Assembly (NCBI RefSeq): GCF_000765675.1
Contig: NZ_JRPA02000005.1
Span: 52,260 to 116,259 of the forward strand
Origin: Helicobacter sp. MIT 05-5294
Lineage (GTDB): Bacteria; Campylobacterota; Campylobacteria; Campylobacterales; Helicobacteraceae
Direction of reading: 5' to 3'
Length of the DNA: 64,000 nt
In this document: in pieces, positions 43,628 to 52,418 of the stretch
How the letters are laid out: the number at the start of each line of letters is the position of its first letter
Numbering within the stretch: position 1 is the first letter of the stretch
Notes under the pieces: model-generated
What the model was told of the DNA's origin: nothing
Seen by the model: only the letters and a program-made list of their open reading frames with translations
Database searches by the model: none
Made by a program: the position numbers and the translations under genes

Positions 43628-44287
43628 TTGCATTTTCTAAAACACAAAAAATCCACTCTTTTAGCAATCTTGTTGTGCATTATTATAGGAATCGGAATGA
43701 CCTTTTATGTGCAAGATAGCAAACAAGAATCCATCAAACAAGATACTTTGTTGTATTATATTAATTTAAGCGGCAAACAGCGACAATTAGCCCAAAGAAT
43801 CGTTTTTTTGTCTCAAATTGTCGTTACAAACCGCATTTTAAATCGCAATAACCCCTCAAGTCTCACAGAGCTTCGCGAATGTATTAATCAACTCAATTCT
43901 ATTCATCTTATTTTGCGAAATTTCGTAATTTCCACAATTGTTGGCGATAAAACCCATTCGACTTTGGACGAAATTTACTTTGGCGATGGAAATTTAAATG
44001 TCAAAATGGAAGAGTTTTTAAATGATGCCAATAAAATATTCTTTTTGCAATCTACACAAGATCTTTTTCGCGTCAATCAAGAGCTTTTAACACAATTAGA
44101 AGGGGATAATGGATTACTTGCAAGTTTAGAACTCGCCACACTTAGCCAACAATTCTATGCGCAAAATCTCCTTAAAGAATCGCAAAGCAATTTGCAGATT
44201 CTACTTTATGTCATGCTTCTTATTTGTGGTTTGCAAATCCTCTTGCTTTTGGGAGGCTTGGAGAAAAACAAATCCGAAAACAAATAA
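43628..44287 (+). CDS. Membrane sensor protein with PilJ/NarX-type ligand domain only
   Basis: A 219-residue protein with two membrane helices (about residues 10-27 and 190-209) flanking a periplasmic four-helix domain of about 160 residues. The segment INLSGKQRQLAQRIVFLS is the hallmark of PilJ/NarX-like (type IV pili methyl-accepting) sensory domains, where the SGxxRxLxxR segment binds ligand. No HAMP, MCP or kinase domain follows; the protein ends about ten residues after the second helix. It may signal by partnering with another receptor. The start is TTG 43628 after AAAGG; TACAAT at 43597 may be its -10. Confidence 0.6.
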   Translation: MHFLKHKKSTLLAILLCIIIGIGMTFYVQDSKQESIKQDTLLYYINLSGKQRQLAQRIVFLSQIVVTNRILNRNNPSSLTELRECINQLNSIHLILRNFVISTIVGDKTHSTLDEIYFGDGNLNVKMEEFLNDANKIFFLQSTQDLFRVNQELLTQLEGDNGLLASLELATLSQQFYAQNLLKESQSNLQILLYVMLLICGLQILLLLGGLEKNKSENK

Positions 44288-44366
44288 AGTTTAAAAACAA
44301 ATCAAGAATCGTGAAGTAAATTAAAAGGCAAAACAAAGATTGAAAGGAATCGCAAAGGAGGGTTGA

Positions 44367-45512
44367 TTGAAAAGTTATTTTCCGTTTTTGGCGTTGGCAG
44401 TTTTTTTGATTTTGCATTTGGGTATTTATTTTGGTTTGATACGACAGATTGTCAAGCCTAAGATTCCGCGCTTGGTGCTGAAGTATTTTTTGGTTTTTAA
44501 CTTTTTGGGTGTGGTGAGTTATTTTGCCGCGCGGTATTTTGTGGATTTCCCGCAAAGCCTCTATTTCTTGGTTTCTTTGTCTATTGGTGTGGGATTTGTT
44601 CTTTTTGTTGTAATGTTGCTTTATCAATTTTTTTCTTTGGTTTTGCGCCTGATTGCTTGGTTGTTTCCGAAATTCTCCCAAGAGAGAAGAGGGTTTTTTC
44701 AAAACCTCTTGAATCTCACAAGCGGAATTTTTGCCTTTGCGTATTTGGGCGCAGGGTTGATTGAAGGTAGATTAGCACCTAAAATAGAGCACATTAGGAT
44801 TACATTAAGGAATCTTAAAATACCAATAAATGCAGTGCAAATTAGCGATTTGCATATTGGGGGCTTGATTGAAGAAAATGTCGTGCGCCAAATCGTAGAG
44901 CAGACTAATCAGCTAAAGCCTGATTTTATCGTGCTTACAGGCGATATTATAGATACAGAAGTAGCAAGAGTGCTAAAGGCGATAGAAGAACTTGCCAAGC
45001 TAAACGCGCCTTTAGGCGTGTATTTTGTAACAGGAAATCACGAGTATTTTCATAACATTCAGCCGCTTTTAGAGAAGCTAAAATCTATCGGGATTAGAGT
45101 GCTAGAGAATGAATGTGTGCAGCTGATACAAGAGGGGGAAGTGGTGCTGAATCTTGCGGGAGTGTATGATTTGTTTGGGCGAAGAATCGGAGTTTTAAAG
45201 CCAAATTTAGAACAAGCCCTAAAGGAAAGAGTGGAATCTAAGCCTTTGATTCTCCTGTCCCATCAGCCAAAATTTGCTAATGAAGTGCAAGAATCTCATC
45301 AAGTGGATTTGATTTTAAGCGGACATACGCATGGAGGGCAGATTTTTCCATTCCGATTCCTTGTTACGCTGGATCAACCTTATCTTGCAGGTTTGTATCA
45401 ACACAATCCAACCACACAAATCTATGTGAATCGTGGCACGGGGTTTTGGGGACCGCCTATGCGAATCTTGGCGCGTGCAGAGATTACATATTTTGAATTT
45501 ATTGCAGGTTAA
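44367..45512 (+). CDS. Membrane-anchored metallophosphoesterase (YkuE/YaeI-like)
   Basis: A 381-residue protein with four to five N-terminal membrane helices (about residues 1-145) and a calcineurin-like phosphoesterase domain. The metal-binding motifs are complete: QISDLHIGG, LTGDIID, VTGNHEYF, LSHQPKF and SGHTHGGQIFP. Relatives include UDP-diacylglucosamine-type hydrolases and YkuE-like enzymes, so a lipid-linked phosphoester is a plausible substrate. The start is TTG 44367 behind AAAGGAGGGTTGA, a strong ribosome-binding site. Confidence 0.82.
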   Translation: MKSYFPFLALAVFLILHLGIYFGLIRQIVKPKIPRLVLKYFLVFNFLGVVSYFAARYFVDFPQSLYFLVSLSIGVGFVLFVVMLLYQFFSLVLRLIAWLFPKFSQERRGFFQNLLNLTSGIFAFAYLGAGLIEGRLAPKIEHIRITLRNLKIPINAVQISDLHIGGLIEENVVRQIVEQTNQLKPDFIVLTGDIIDTEVARVLKAIEELAKLNAPLGVYFVTGNHEYFHNIQPLLEKLKSIGIRVLENECVQLIQEGEVVLNLAGVYDLFGRRIGVLKPNLEQALKERVESKPLILLSHQPKFANEVQESHQVDLILSGHTHGGQIFPFRFLVTLDQPYLAGLYQHNPTTQIYVNRGTGFWGPPMRILARAEITYFEFIAG

Positions 45513-45547
45513 AGAAATGCTAAAAGTATTTTTCAAAGAAAGTAAAG

Positions 45548-45553
45548 TATAAT
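45548..45553 (+). promoter_or_regulatory. -10 box for pflA
   Basis: TATAAT in AAAGTATAATTTC, 25 bases before the pflA ATG and after the phosphoesterase stop. Confidence 0.5.
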
Positions 45554-45577
45554 TTCATATTTAAAATTTGGAAATCT

Positions 45578-47992
45578 ATGAGAAACAAGAAATATTGGGC
45601 ATTTTTACTATTGTTTATCACAAATTCCCTGTTTGGATTGGAATTTTATATTAATAGCGGCAGGGAAGATAATAGAAATTTTGCAGTGCTAAATCTGCTA
45701 GATAATCAACCTTTTATCTGCACAGAATCCTTTAATAGAGAATCGGAAGTAAGCGAAATTGTTTGCAGATTTGACTTTCCCTTATTATCGCGGTTTGCGA
45801 GAAGCGAGACTTTATTTTTTTCTGTAACTCCTGAAAGTTTTGATGACAACACGCAGGGATTCTTTTTAAAAATTAAACCCAAAAATGGCAAAAAAATCAA
45901 ACTCTACAATGCTGAATTTAGCCTTGTTTCAAGAAAGCCTATCCCGCAAGAGCATAACGAATCTTCTAAGCGGTGGCAAATCTTGGGCTATGAAAATAGA
46001 ATTCCGTTTTTAAACGACAAGCCAAGCAATGGTTTGAATTTCCCAATATCTTTTGAAGAAGAGTTGCCAAGAATTGGGGCATTAGATGTGCAGTTGCGCC
46101 CGATGAATAATGAAGTAGGGGCGGATAAGGATTATTTCTTGCGCATACAATCTGCGATTTCAAACGAATCCTACACAGAAGCTTTAAACGCAATAGAAGA
46201 GATGTTGGGGCTTTATCCTGATACGATTTTTAAACGCGATGTGCTGTATTTTAAAATCGTCGCTTTGGATAGTTTAGAAAAAGAAGAAAACTACGAAGAT
46301 ATTATGATGCTTGCTAAAGCGTGGTTGGACGCTTATCCGACAGATGTTCATGTGCCACAAACGCTTTTTGTTTTGGCAAAAACCTATGCTAAAATGAATT
46401 TTTTTGAAGAAGCTAAGTATTACTATGATAGGCTTTTTACTGAATACAAAGGAGACAAATACGAGCTTCTAGCAAGGTTGGATTATGGCGAAAACCTCTA
46501 TATGAGGGGAGATCGCAAGGTTGTTTTAAGTATGTATGAATCTACTTTGAATGAAACAACAGATTTGGAAGTCGCATCTTTGGCTTCTGTTTTGCTTGGA
46601 GATTATTATCGCAAGGCAGAAAATCGGGCGGAAGCGCAAAGGTATCTCAAAAATGTTTTAGACGCGAATCCAAACTTTTTCTTAAAAGAGATTCCAAAGC
46701 ATTATAATATGCTACAAAGATGGGCAGAAGCAGGAATCTATGAAGTTCCAGCACAGGTTGCGGAAGTGATATTTGAAACAATAGAGGACAAAGACGACCC
46801 GCTTTATTTACCACTTTTAAAAAGTATGGCGATATGGTTTGATAAGTCGGGCAACCTTAAAAAAGCACACCAATATTATCAGCTTTTGCTTAAAGATACT
46901 GAAAGCGATTCAGAGCGACGCGAAGTGCGGAATCTTGATGATAATTTATTGCTAAATTATGATGAAGAAAATGCGACGAAAAAATTAGAACATTATGATT
47001 ATGTAAGACAAAGCTATCAAGGCAAAGAAGAAGCCAAAATGGCTTTGGAGAAAAAGGCGCAAACTTTGTATGAATTGGGCAAATACCAAGAAATCTTTGC
47101 GATGAGAGAAGAGTTAGAAGAAGAATTAGGCGAAAGTCCTGAAGTTTTGCTAGATTCTCTAAGTGCGCTTACAAGGGATTCTTTAAAAAACCAAAACTGC
47201 AAAGAAGTAGCGTATTATGGAAGTTTATATGGCGAGAAGATTCCGCTAACAAGCAAAGAGAGATTGCAAATGTTTGATTGTTTGTTAGAAAACAGACAAT
47301 ACAATGTCGCAAAAACAATCGCCCAAATAGAATCTCAAGACGCAAAAACTGCAACAGATAAAGAGGATTGGCTCTATCGTCTTGCGTGGGTGCAATACCA
47401 AATGCAAGATTATCCTAAAGCAACCCTTGCTGCAAGAGATGCTTTGAATCTCCTTAGCAATCCTGCACATAATGATAGTGCGTGGGTATTGTTTATGTCT
47501 TTAAGCAAACAAGGAAGATACGAAGAGGCTTTCAAGATTCTGCCAATTTTAGAAGAAAAGCTTAAAGATGATGATAAGATGATTGAAGTTTATAAGGAAA
47601 TGTTGCAAAGGGCACTTGTAAGCAAAGATGATACTGCAATCCAAGTTTATGCCAACAAACTCATCGCACTCCAAAAGCAACACCAACGCTTTGAATATTC
47701 GCCATGGGCGGAATTGGGTATGGTGGAAGCACTCAATCGCGAGGGCAGGTTTCAAGAATCTTTGGATTTATTAAAAAGTGCAGAAGCGCATATTAGCTCT
47801 GGCAATGAACGAATCCAAATTTATTATTTGCAAGGATATTTAAATGATAAATTAGGCAACAAAGCCGCAGCAATAGAATCCTACAATCAATGCGAGGCGG
47901 TAGAAGCGCAATCTGCTTGGAAAAATCTATGTGTAGATGCGAAAAAACTGCTAGAACAAGAAAATGAGATTCCAACAAGAGGACAGCAATGA
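45578..47992 (+). CDS. pflA: Flagellar motor TPR protein PflA
   Basis: An 804-residue periplasmic protein resembling Campylobacter PflA (paralysed flagellum A), a structural part of the large motor disk complex that supports stator recruitment. A signal peptide (residues 1-20, ending SLFG) is followed by LEFYINSGREDNRNFAVLNL, a start I associate with PflA. A beta-rich N-terminal part is followed by many TPR-like helical pairs from about residue 190 to the end (for example FVLAKTYAKMNFFEEAKYYYD). It overlaps xseB by four bases (ATGA). Confidence 0.82.
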   Translation: MRNKKYWAFLLLFITNSLFGLEFYINSGREDNRNFAVLNLLDNQPFICTESFNRESEVSEIVCRFDFPLLSRFARSETLFFSVTPESFDDNTQGFFLKIKPKNGKKIKLYNAEFSLVSRKPIPQEHNESSKRWQILGYENRIPFLNDKPSNGLNFPISFEEELPRIGALDVQLRPMNNEVGADKDYFLRIQSAISNESYTEALNAIEEMLGLYPDTIFKRDVLYFKIVALDSLEKEENYEDIMMLAKAWLDAYPTDVHVPQTLFVLAKTYAKMNFFEEAKYYYDRLFTEYKGDKYELLARLDYGENLYMRGDRKVVLSMYESTLNETTDLEVASLASVLLGDYYRKAENRAEAQRYLKNVLDANPNFFLKEIPKHYNMLQRWAEAGIYEVPAQVAEVIFETIEDKDDPLYLPLLKSMAIWFDKSGNLKKAHQYYQLLLKDTESDSERREVRNLDDNLLLNYDEENATKKLEHYDYVRQSYQGKEEAKMALEKKAQTLYELGKYQEIFAMREELEEELGESPEVLLDSLSALTRDSLKNQNCKEVAYYGSLYGEKIPLTSKERLQMFDCLLENRQYNVAKTIAQIESQDAKTATDKEDWLYRLAWVQYQMQDYPKATLAARDALNLLSNPAHNDSAWVLFMSLSKQGRYEEAFKILPILEEKLKDDDKMIEVYKEMLQRALVSKDDTAIQVYANKLIALQKQHQRFEYSPWAELGMVEALNREGRFQESLDLLKSAEAHISSGNERIQIYYLQGYLNDKLGNKAAAIESYNQCEAVEAQSAWKNLCVDAKKLLEQENEIPTRGQQ

Positions 47993-48222
47993 AAAAAACA
48001 GATGCAATAAAACAAGTCAATGAGGAAAAGAATTTTGAAGATTATTTGGGTATTATTTCGCAATGTTTGGAGAAATTAGAAGACGAAAATCTTTCTCTTA
48101 ATGAGGGTTTGAAATTTTATCAAGAAGGTATGGAAAACTTGCAAAAAGCGCAAAAAATCTTAGAAAATGCACAACTTCAATGCGAGGAACTCAAAACGCA
48201 GTATAAAAAGGAAGAACAATGA
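47989..48222 (+). CDS. xseB: Exodeoxyribonuclease VII small subunit
   Basis: A 77-residue helical hairpin protein that binds the large XseA subunit. The conserved core NFEDYLGIISQCLEKLED, then LSLNEGLKFYQEGMENL, fits the family closely and the length is typical. It overlaps pflA by four bases and the nitrilase-like gene by four bases, so the three are translationally coupled. xseA is not nearby. Confidence 0.9.
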   Translation: MKKTDAIKQVNEEKNFEDYLGIISQCLEKLEDENLSLNEGLKFYQEGMENLQKAQKILENAQLQCEELKTQYKKEEQ

Positions 48223-49004
48223 AAATCGCCGCTTTACAACTCTCAAATACCAAAAGTCAAAGCGAGATAGAATCCTATCTCAAAGCCGCCGTGGAAGCAA
48301 AGGCTAAAATCATTCTTTTTGGGGAATATTTACTCAATCCGTTTTTTAAAAATTTGGAATCTAAAAGTGATAAAAAATCCCAATGGCTAGAACAAATCAA
48401 CAAAGAAAACGAAAGTCTTTTGCAGCTTTCTGCGAAATATGGAATCATCATTGTAACACCTATTTTGGAAGTTGTTTCTCGCAAAATCTACAAAACGATT
48501 CTGATTATCAACAAAGGCAAGGCATTGCATTATAGAGCACAGAAACTTATGCCCTATGAGCATTGGAACGAAGCGAAGTTTTTTGCCAATACTTCGCCTA
48601 AAATGCTTAAAACGCCGCCGATTTTTAGCGTTGGAGGGATTAAATTTTCGGTGCTTTTTGGTTATGAATTGCATTTTGATGAGTTTTGGTTGAAATTCAA
48701 AAATGAAAATGTGGATTGTGTTTTATTGCCGAGTGCTTCAACTTTTGATTCTTCTTTGCGTTGGCGTAGCATTATTAAAATGCGCGCCTTTTTGAATAGT
48801 TGCTATATTTTACGCGCTAATAGAATTGGGCAATACGAAGATACAGCGACAAAAAGCTTGTGGAACTTTTATGGAGATTCTTTGTTTGTTTGCCCTAATG
48901 GTGAAGTGATTGATTGTTTGGGAGATAGAGAGGAATTGTTGATTGCTGAAGTGGATAAAAAATATTTAAAAGAAATCAAAGAATGCTGGAGATTCCGTTC
49001 TTAA
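48219..49004 (+). CDS. Nitrilase-superfamily protein lacking the catalytic Cys
   Basis: A 261-residue carbon-nitrogen hydrolase fold protein. The Glu (ILFGEYLL) and Lys (YRAQKLMPYEHWNE) of the Glu-Lys-Cys triad are present. In the third position, where active enzymes have xICYDxxF, this protein reads SVLFGYELHF with Gly148 (codon GGT) in place of Cys. Unless another residue substitutes, it cannot form the thioester intermediate, so it is a candidate pseudoenzyme. The reading frame is otherwise intact and embedded in a coupled operon with pflA and xseB. Confidence 0.75.
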   Translation: MKIAALQLSNTKSQSEIESYLKAAVEAKAKIILFGEYLLNPFFKNLESKSDKKSQWLEQINKENESLLQLSAKYGIIIVTPILEVVSRKIYKTILIINKGKALHYRAQKLMPYEHWNEAKFFANTSPKMLKTPPIFSVGGIKFSVLFGYELHFDEFWLKFKNENVDCVLLPSASTFDSSLRWRSIIKMRAFLNSCYILRANRIGQYEDTATKSLWNFYGDSLFVCPNGEVIDCLGDREELLIAEVDKKYLKEIKECWRFRS

Positions 49005-49117
49005 GTTTTGAATGAATGTAAAATCAAGCCAAACAAATAGAGGCACAAAGAGATTTTACATAGATTTTTGTTGTGTATTGGAATCCAAGTTATAAGCTAA
49101 GATTCAGCAATTTTAGA

Positions 49118-49123
49118 TATAAT
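49118..49123 (+). promoter_or_regulatory. -10 box for rpoD
   Basis: TATAAT in TTTTAGATATAATCCG, 59 bases before the rpoD ATG, in the gap after the nitrilase-like gene. Confidence 0.5.
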
Positions 49124-49181
49124 CCGAGCTTTTACATTAACTTAAAAATAGTTTAAATTTATTGACTTTTTGGAGTTGGCT

Positions 49182-51044
49182 ATGTCTGCAAAAAATATTA
49201 ATCAACAATTAGATGAGTTGTTCCAAAACGAAACAAAATATGTTTCTTATGAGAAAATTGCACAAGTTTTACATAAGCTTCCTACTGCGGCACAAGCAAA
49301 GAGAGTAAGCGAGTTGGCAAAAAAATACGAGAAAAAGTTAATGTCTGCTTCTGAAGTGGCAAAGATTCTCAATCAAGACGACGCACGGAAAATCAAAGAA
49401 GACAAAAAGCGACTCTTAGATGAAGAACTAGAAGATGAATTTGATTTTATGAAAGAGCGTGAATTGCTAGAATGGAGTCGTAGCGATAGCCCTGTTAGAA
49501 TGTATTTGCGCGAAATGGGGCAGATTCCGCTTTTGACGCGCGAAGACGAAGTAGAGCTTAGCAAAAATATAGAATTGGGCGAAAATATTATCTTAGACGC
49601 CATTTGTTCCGTGCCTTATTTGATTGACTTTATTTTGGATTATAAAGAAGCCTTGATTAATCGTGAGAGGCGTGTAAAAGAGCTATTTAAAAGCTTTGAT
49701 GACGATGAGGAAAACGACAGAGAAGAGGAAAGTGAAGAGGAAGAAAATGAAAGCGAGAATGAGGAAAATGACGGAGAAGATTCCAAAAAACCCATTAGCA
49801 AAAAAGACCAAAAACGCATAGAGAAAGTTCTCATCAGCTTCAAAGCGTTAGAAAAAGCCAAAAAAGACTGGCTTAAAACTTGGGAACAAGAAAAGGATAA
49901 TGAAACTTGTGAGGATATGCTTTATCTGCTCACTCTTGCACACAAAAAACAGCTTTTAAAGGAAAAATTACTAGATTTAGGACCTACAAGTAAGTTGATT
50001 AATGAGCTTGTGAAAGCAATGGAAAACACGATTAAAAGTGATGAGGGATTTGAAAAGGAATTAAAGCGTTTGGAATATCGTTTGCCTTTGTTTAATGATA
50101 TTTTATTGAACAATCATAAAAAAATCTTAGATAATATTATAGAAATGAATAAGGCAGATATTACGGCGGCTGTGCCTGAAGCAACGATGGTTTCTACCTA
50201 TATGGAAATCAAAAAACTTTTTCAAACCAAAGCAGCAAGTGAGGGAAGCTTTGATTTAGAGCCAGAAAAGTTGAAACAGATTTTGGAGCAAATCAAACGC
50301 GGTAAGGATATTGCAGATAAGGCAAAAACCAAGATGGCAAAATCTAATTTGCGCCTTGTTGTGAGCATTGCTAAGCGTTACACTAATCGCGGATTGCCCT
50401 TTTTGGACCTCATTCAAGAGGGCAATATCGGGCTTATGAAAGCTGTGGATAAATTTGAATACAAAAAGGGTTATAAATTTTCTACTTACGCGACTTGGTG
50501 GATTCGTCAAGCCATTTCTCGTGCAATCGCAGACCAAGCCCGCACGATTCGGATTCCAATCCATATGATTGAAACCATTAATCGTATTAACAAAATTATG
50601 CGCAAGTTCCTGCAAGAAGAGGGTAAAGAGCCGGATTTGGAAAAAATCGCCGAAAGCGTTGGATTGCCGGTAGATAAAGTGAAAAATGTTATCAAAATAA
50701 CCAAAGAACCTATCAGCTTAGAAGCACCTATTGGTAATGGCGAAGATGGGAAGTTTGGGGATTTCGTGGAGGATAAAAGTTCAGTTGGACCTATGGATCA
50801 TATCTTGAAAGAAGATTTGAAAAGCCAAATTGATGATGTGCTAGATCAATTAAATGAGCGCGAAAAAGCTGTGATTCGTATGCGATTTGGATTGTTAGAT
50901 GATGAATCCGATAGAACCTTAGAGGAGATTGGCAAGGAGCTAAATGTAACGCGTGAGCGTGTGCGTCAAATAGAATCTAGCGCAATTAAAAAGCTAAAAC
51001 ACCCAAAAGTAGGGCGCAAACTTAAGAATTATATTGAAGAATAG
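49182..51044 (+). CDS. rpoD: RNA polymerase primary sigma factor (sigma-70/80)
   Basis: A 620-residue housekeeping sigma factor. Region 1.2 ([21 protein letters not shown]), region 2 ([42 protein letters not shown]), region 3 and region 4.2 ([20 protein letters not shown]) are all present. The non-conserved region between 1.2 and 2 contains a highly acidic stretch (about residues 170-200, runs of [16 protein letters not shown]). ATG 49182 follows TTTTTGGAGTTGGCT; four further codons upstream are open. Confidence 0.96.
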   Translation: MSAKNINQQLDELFQNETKYVSYEKIAQVLHKLPTAAQAKRVSELAKKYEKKLMSASEVAKILNQDDARKIKEDKKRLLDEELEDEFDFMKERELLEWSRSDSPVRMYLREMGQIPLLTREDEVELSKNIELGENIILDAICSVPYLIDFILDYKEALINRERRVKELFKSFDDDEENDREEESEEEENESENEENDGEDSKKPISKKDQKRIEKVLISFKALEKAKKDWLKTWEQEKDNETCEDMLYLLTLAHKKQLLKEKLLDLGPTSKLINELVKAMENTIKSDEGFEKELKRLEYRLPLFNDILLNNHKKILDNIIEMNKADITAAVPEATMVSTYMEIKKLFQTKAASEGSFDLEPEKLKQILEQIKRGKDIADKAKTKMAKSNLRLVVSIAKRYTNRGLPFLDLIQEGNIGLMKAVDKFEYKKGYKFSTYATWWIRQAISRAIADQARTIRIPIHMIETINRINKIMRKFLQEEGKEPDLEKIAESVGLPVDKVKNVIKITKEPISLEAPIGNGEDGKFGDFVEDKSSVGPMDHILKEDLKSQIDDVLDQLNEREKAVIRMRFGLLDDESDRTLEEIGKELNVTRERVRQIESSAIKKLKHPKVGRKLKNYIEE

Positions 51045-51077
51045 CGTGGGATTCTAGGTTGTAATTTAGCAAAGACT

Positions 51078-51107
51078 AGATAAATAGCGGTAAATCCTTA
51101 TTTATCT
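51078..51107 (+). terminator. Possible terminator hairpin after rpoD
   Basis: AGATAAATA (51078-51086) pairs with TATTTATCT (51099-51107) with a 12-base loop, 34 bases past the rpoD stop, followed by TTGGTTG. The stem is A+T-rich and the T-run short, so this is tentative. Confidence 0.35.
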
Positions 51108-51272
51108 TTGGTTGCCCTAAAGCACATTTTATAAAATGCTCCATGGGATTCTTATAATAATTTATGAAGTCTTGCCTTTGAAATTCATCTAGTTGCAATG
51201 AATCCTTATTGCAATCAAAAGCATAAAATAAGTATTGCGATTGCAAAAATAAAATCCCAAAAAGTAAAAGTT

Positions 51273-51811
51273 ATGAAAAAATATTTCGCAATCATTGCAG
51301 TAGTTTTATTGACAAGCGTTGGAGTGATGATTTTTTATGATAAACCAACACAGATTCCAAAATCCAAACAAAATCAACAGAATGCACAGATTACTCATAT
51401 TGTAGTAGAAAAATCCAAGCGAATCTTAAGCTTATATGCCAAAGATGAAGTGATAAAAACCTATCCTATTGCTCTAGGAGAATCCTATCGGACATAAACA
51501 ATTTGAGGGAGACAGAAAAACACCTGAAGGGGAATATTGGATTGATTCTAAGAATCCAAATTCGCGCTATTTTTTTGAATCTTGGCATTAGCTATCCTAA
51601 TGAAGCTGATAAGGAATATGCGCACAATCTTGGCAAAAGTGCAGGTGGAGATATTAAGATTCATGGGCTTCCTAATGGGTTTGGCTTCGCTAAAGAGGCT
51701 TTTCGTTTATATGGTGATTGGACGAATGGTTGCATTGCTGTTGATAATGAATCTATGCAAGAAATTTATAATCTCGTTCCTATTGGCACACGCATTACTA
51801 TACTTCCTTGA
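51273..51811 (+). pseudogene. L,D-transpeptidase (YkuD/ErfK family), two frameshifts
   Basis: Read across three frames this is one YkuD-type L,D-transpeptidase of about 178 residues, an exported enzyme acting on peptidoglycan peptides. Frame 1 (51273-51485) gives the membrane anchor and ITHIVVEKSKRILSLYAKDE...IALGES. Frame 2 (from about 51487) gives IGHKQFEGDRKTPEGEYWID...SRYF. Frame 3 (from 51575) gives LNLGISYPNEAD, KIHGLP and YGDWTNGCIAV, with the catalytic His and Cys intact. One extra base lies near 51483-51486 and one in the T7 run at 51570-51576. The gene is broken or, less likely, the assembly has two indels. Confidence 0.82.
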
Positions 51812-51911
51812 AGTCTTGAGGGTGCAGAAATACAGCATTGGCATTTGCTTAAAATTGCGATTCCTTTAAGGTATTAAAACAAAAATGATTTTTGGGGAGT
51901 TAAGCGGAATC

Positions 51912-52418
51912 CTAAAACATTCTAAATCCCAACAAAATACATTTGTCAAAATAGGGCAACACACACATTGCCTTGATGTCGCCATCTATGCCAATATCGC
52001 GTAAAGTCTCATAATAGCGAATATCAAACTGCAAATGGCTATTGGCACTTGTAGAGATTCCAACTCCGCTTTGTTCATTAAAATAAATAAACCAAGAAAT
52101 TTTGCTAAAAACCAACACTAATGCGTGGAGCTGGTTTAAAACTTCCTTTTCTTTGGGGCTTAGGCGATGATAACCCTCACGAGAAACGACAATACGATGA
52201 CGAAAGCGCACGAAGTTACGCGCGAGGGTTTGCGTATGAACTTGATTGTAAAATTGGTCAAAATCCATAAAATTAGGCTGAATCAAAGGAATCTTGGAAT
52301 CCTGCGCAATAAGAAATAAAGGGAAAAATATAATCCATAAAATTTTTAAATTGATTGTTTTGTTTTTGGGATTCTTTGTTAGAATCCCAAAGGGAAGCTT
52401 AAAGGGATTCCACAACAT
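51912..52418 (-). CDS. Exported protein of unknown function
   Basis: A 168-residue protein with a signal-type hydrophobic segment (about residues 22-38, [17 protein letters not shown]). The mature part is soluble and includes [37 protein letters not shown] and a C-terminal ALPYFDK-like region ([18 protein letters not shown]) with two Cys. I recognise no family. ATG 52418 is used and overlaps the purL stop by 20 bases; a longer open frame upstream lies inside purL. It is probably expressed from the purL transcript. Confidence 0.5.
   Translation of the reverse strand: MLWNPFKLPFGILTKNPKNKTINLKILWIIFFPLFLIAQDSKIPLIQPNFMDFDQFYNQVHTQTLARNFVRFRHRIVVSREGYHRLSPKEKEVLNQLHALVLVFSKISWFIYFNEQSGVGISTSANSHLQFDIRYYETLRDIGIDGDIKAMCVLPYFDKCILLGFRMF

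Noticed and set aside
50256..50615. 119-codon minus-strand frame opposite rpoD
   Set aside because: Antisense to conserved sigma-factor region 2, whose codons dictate the sequence.
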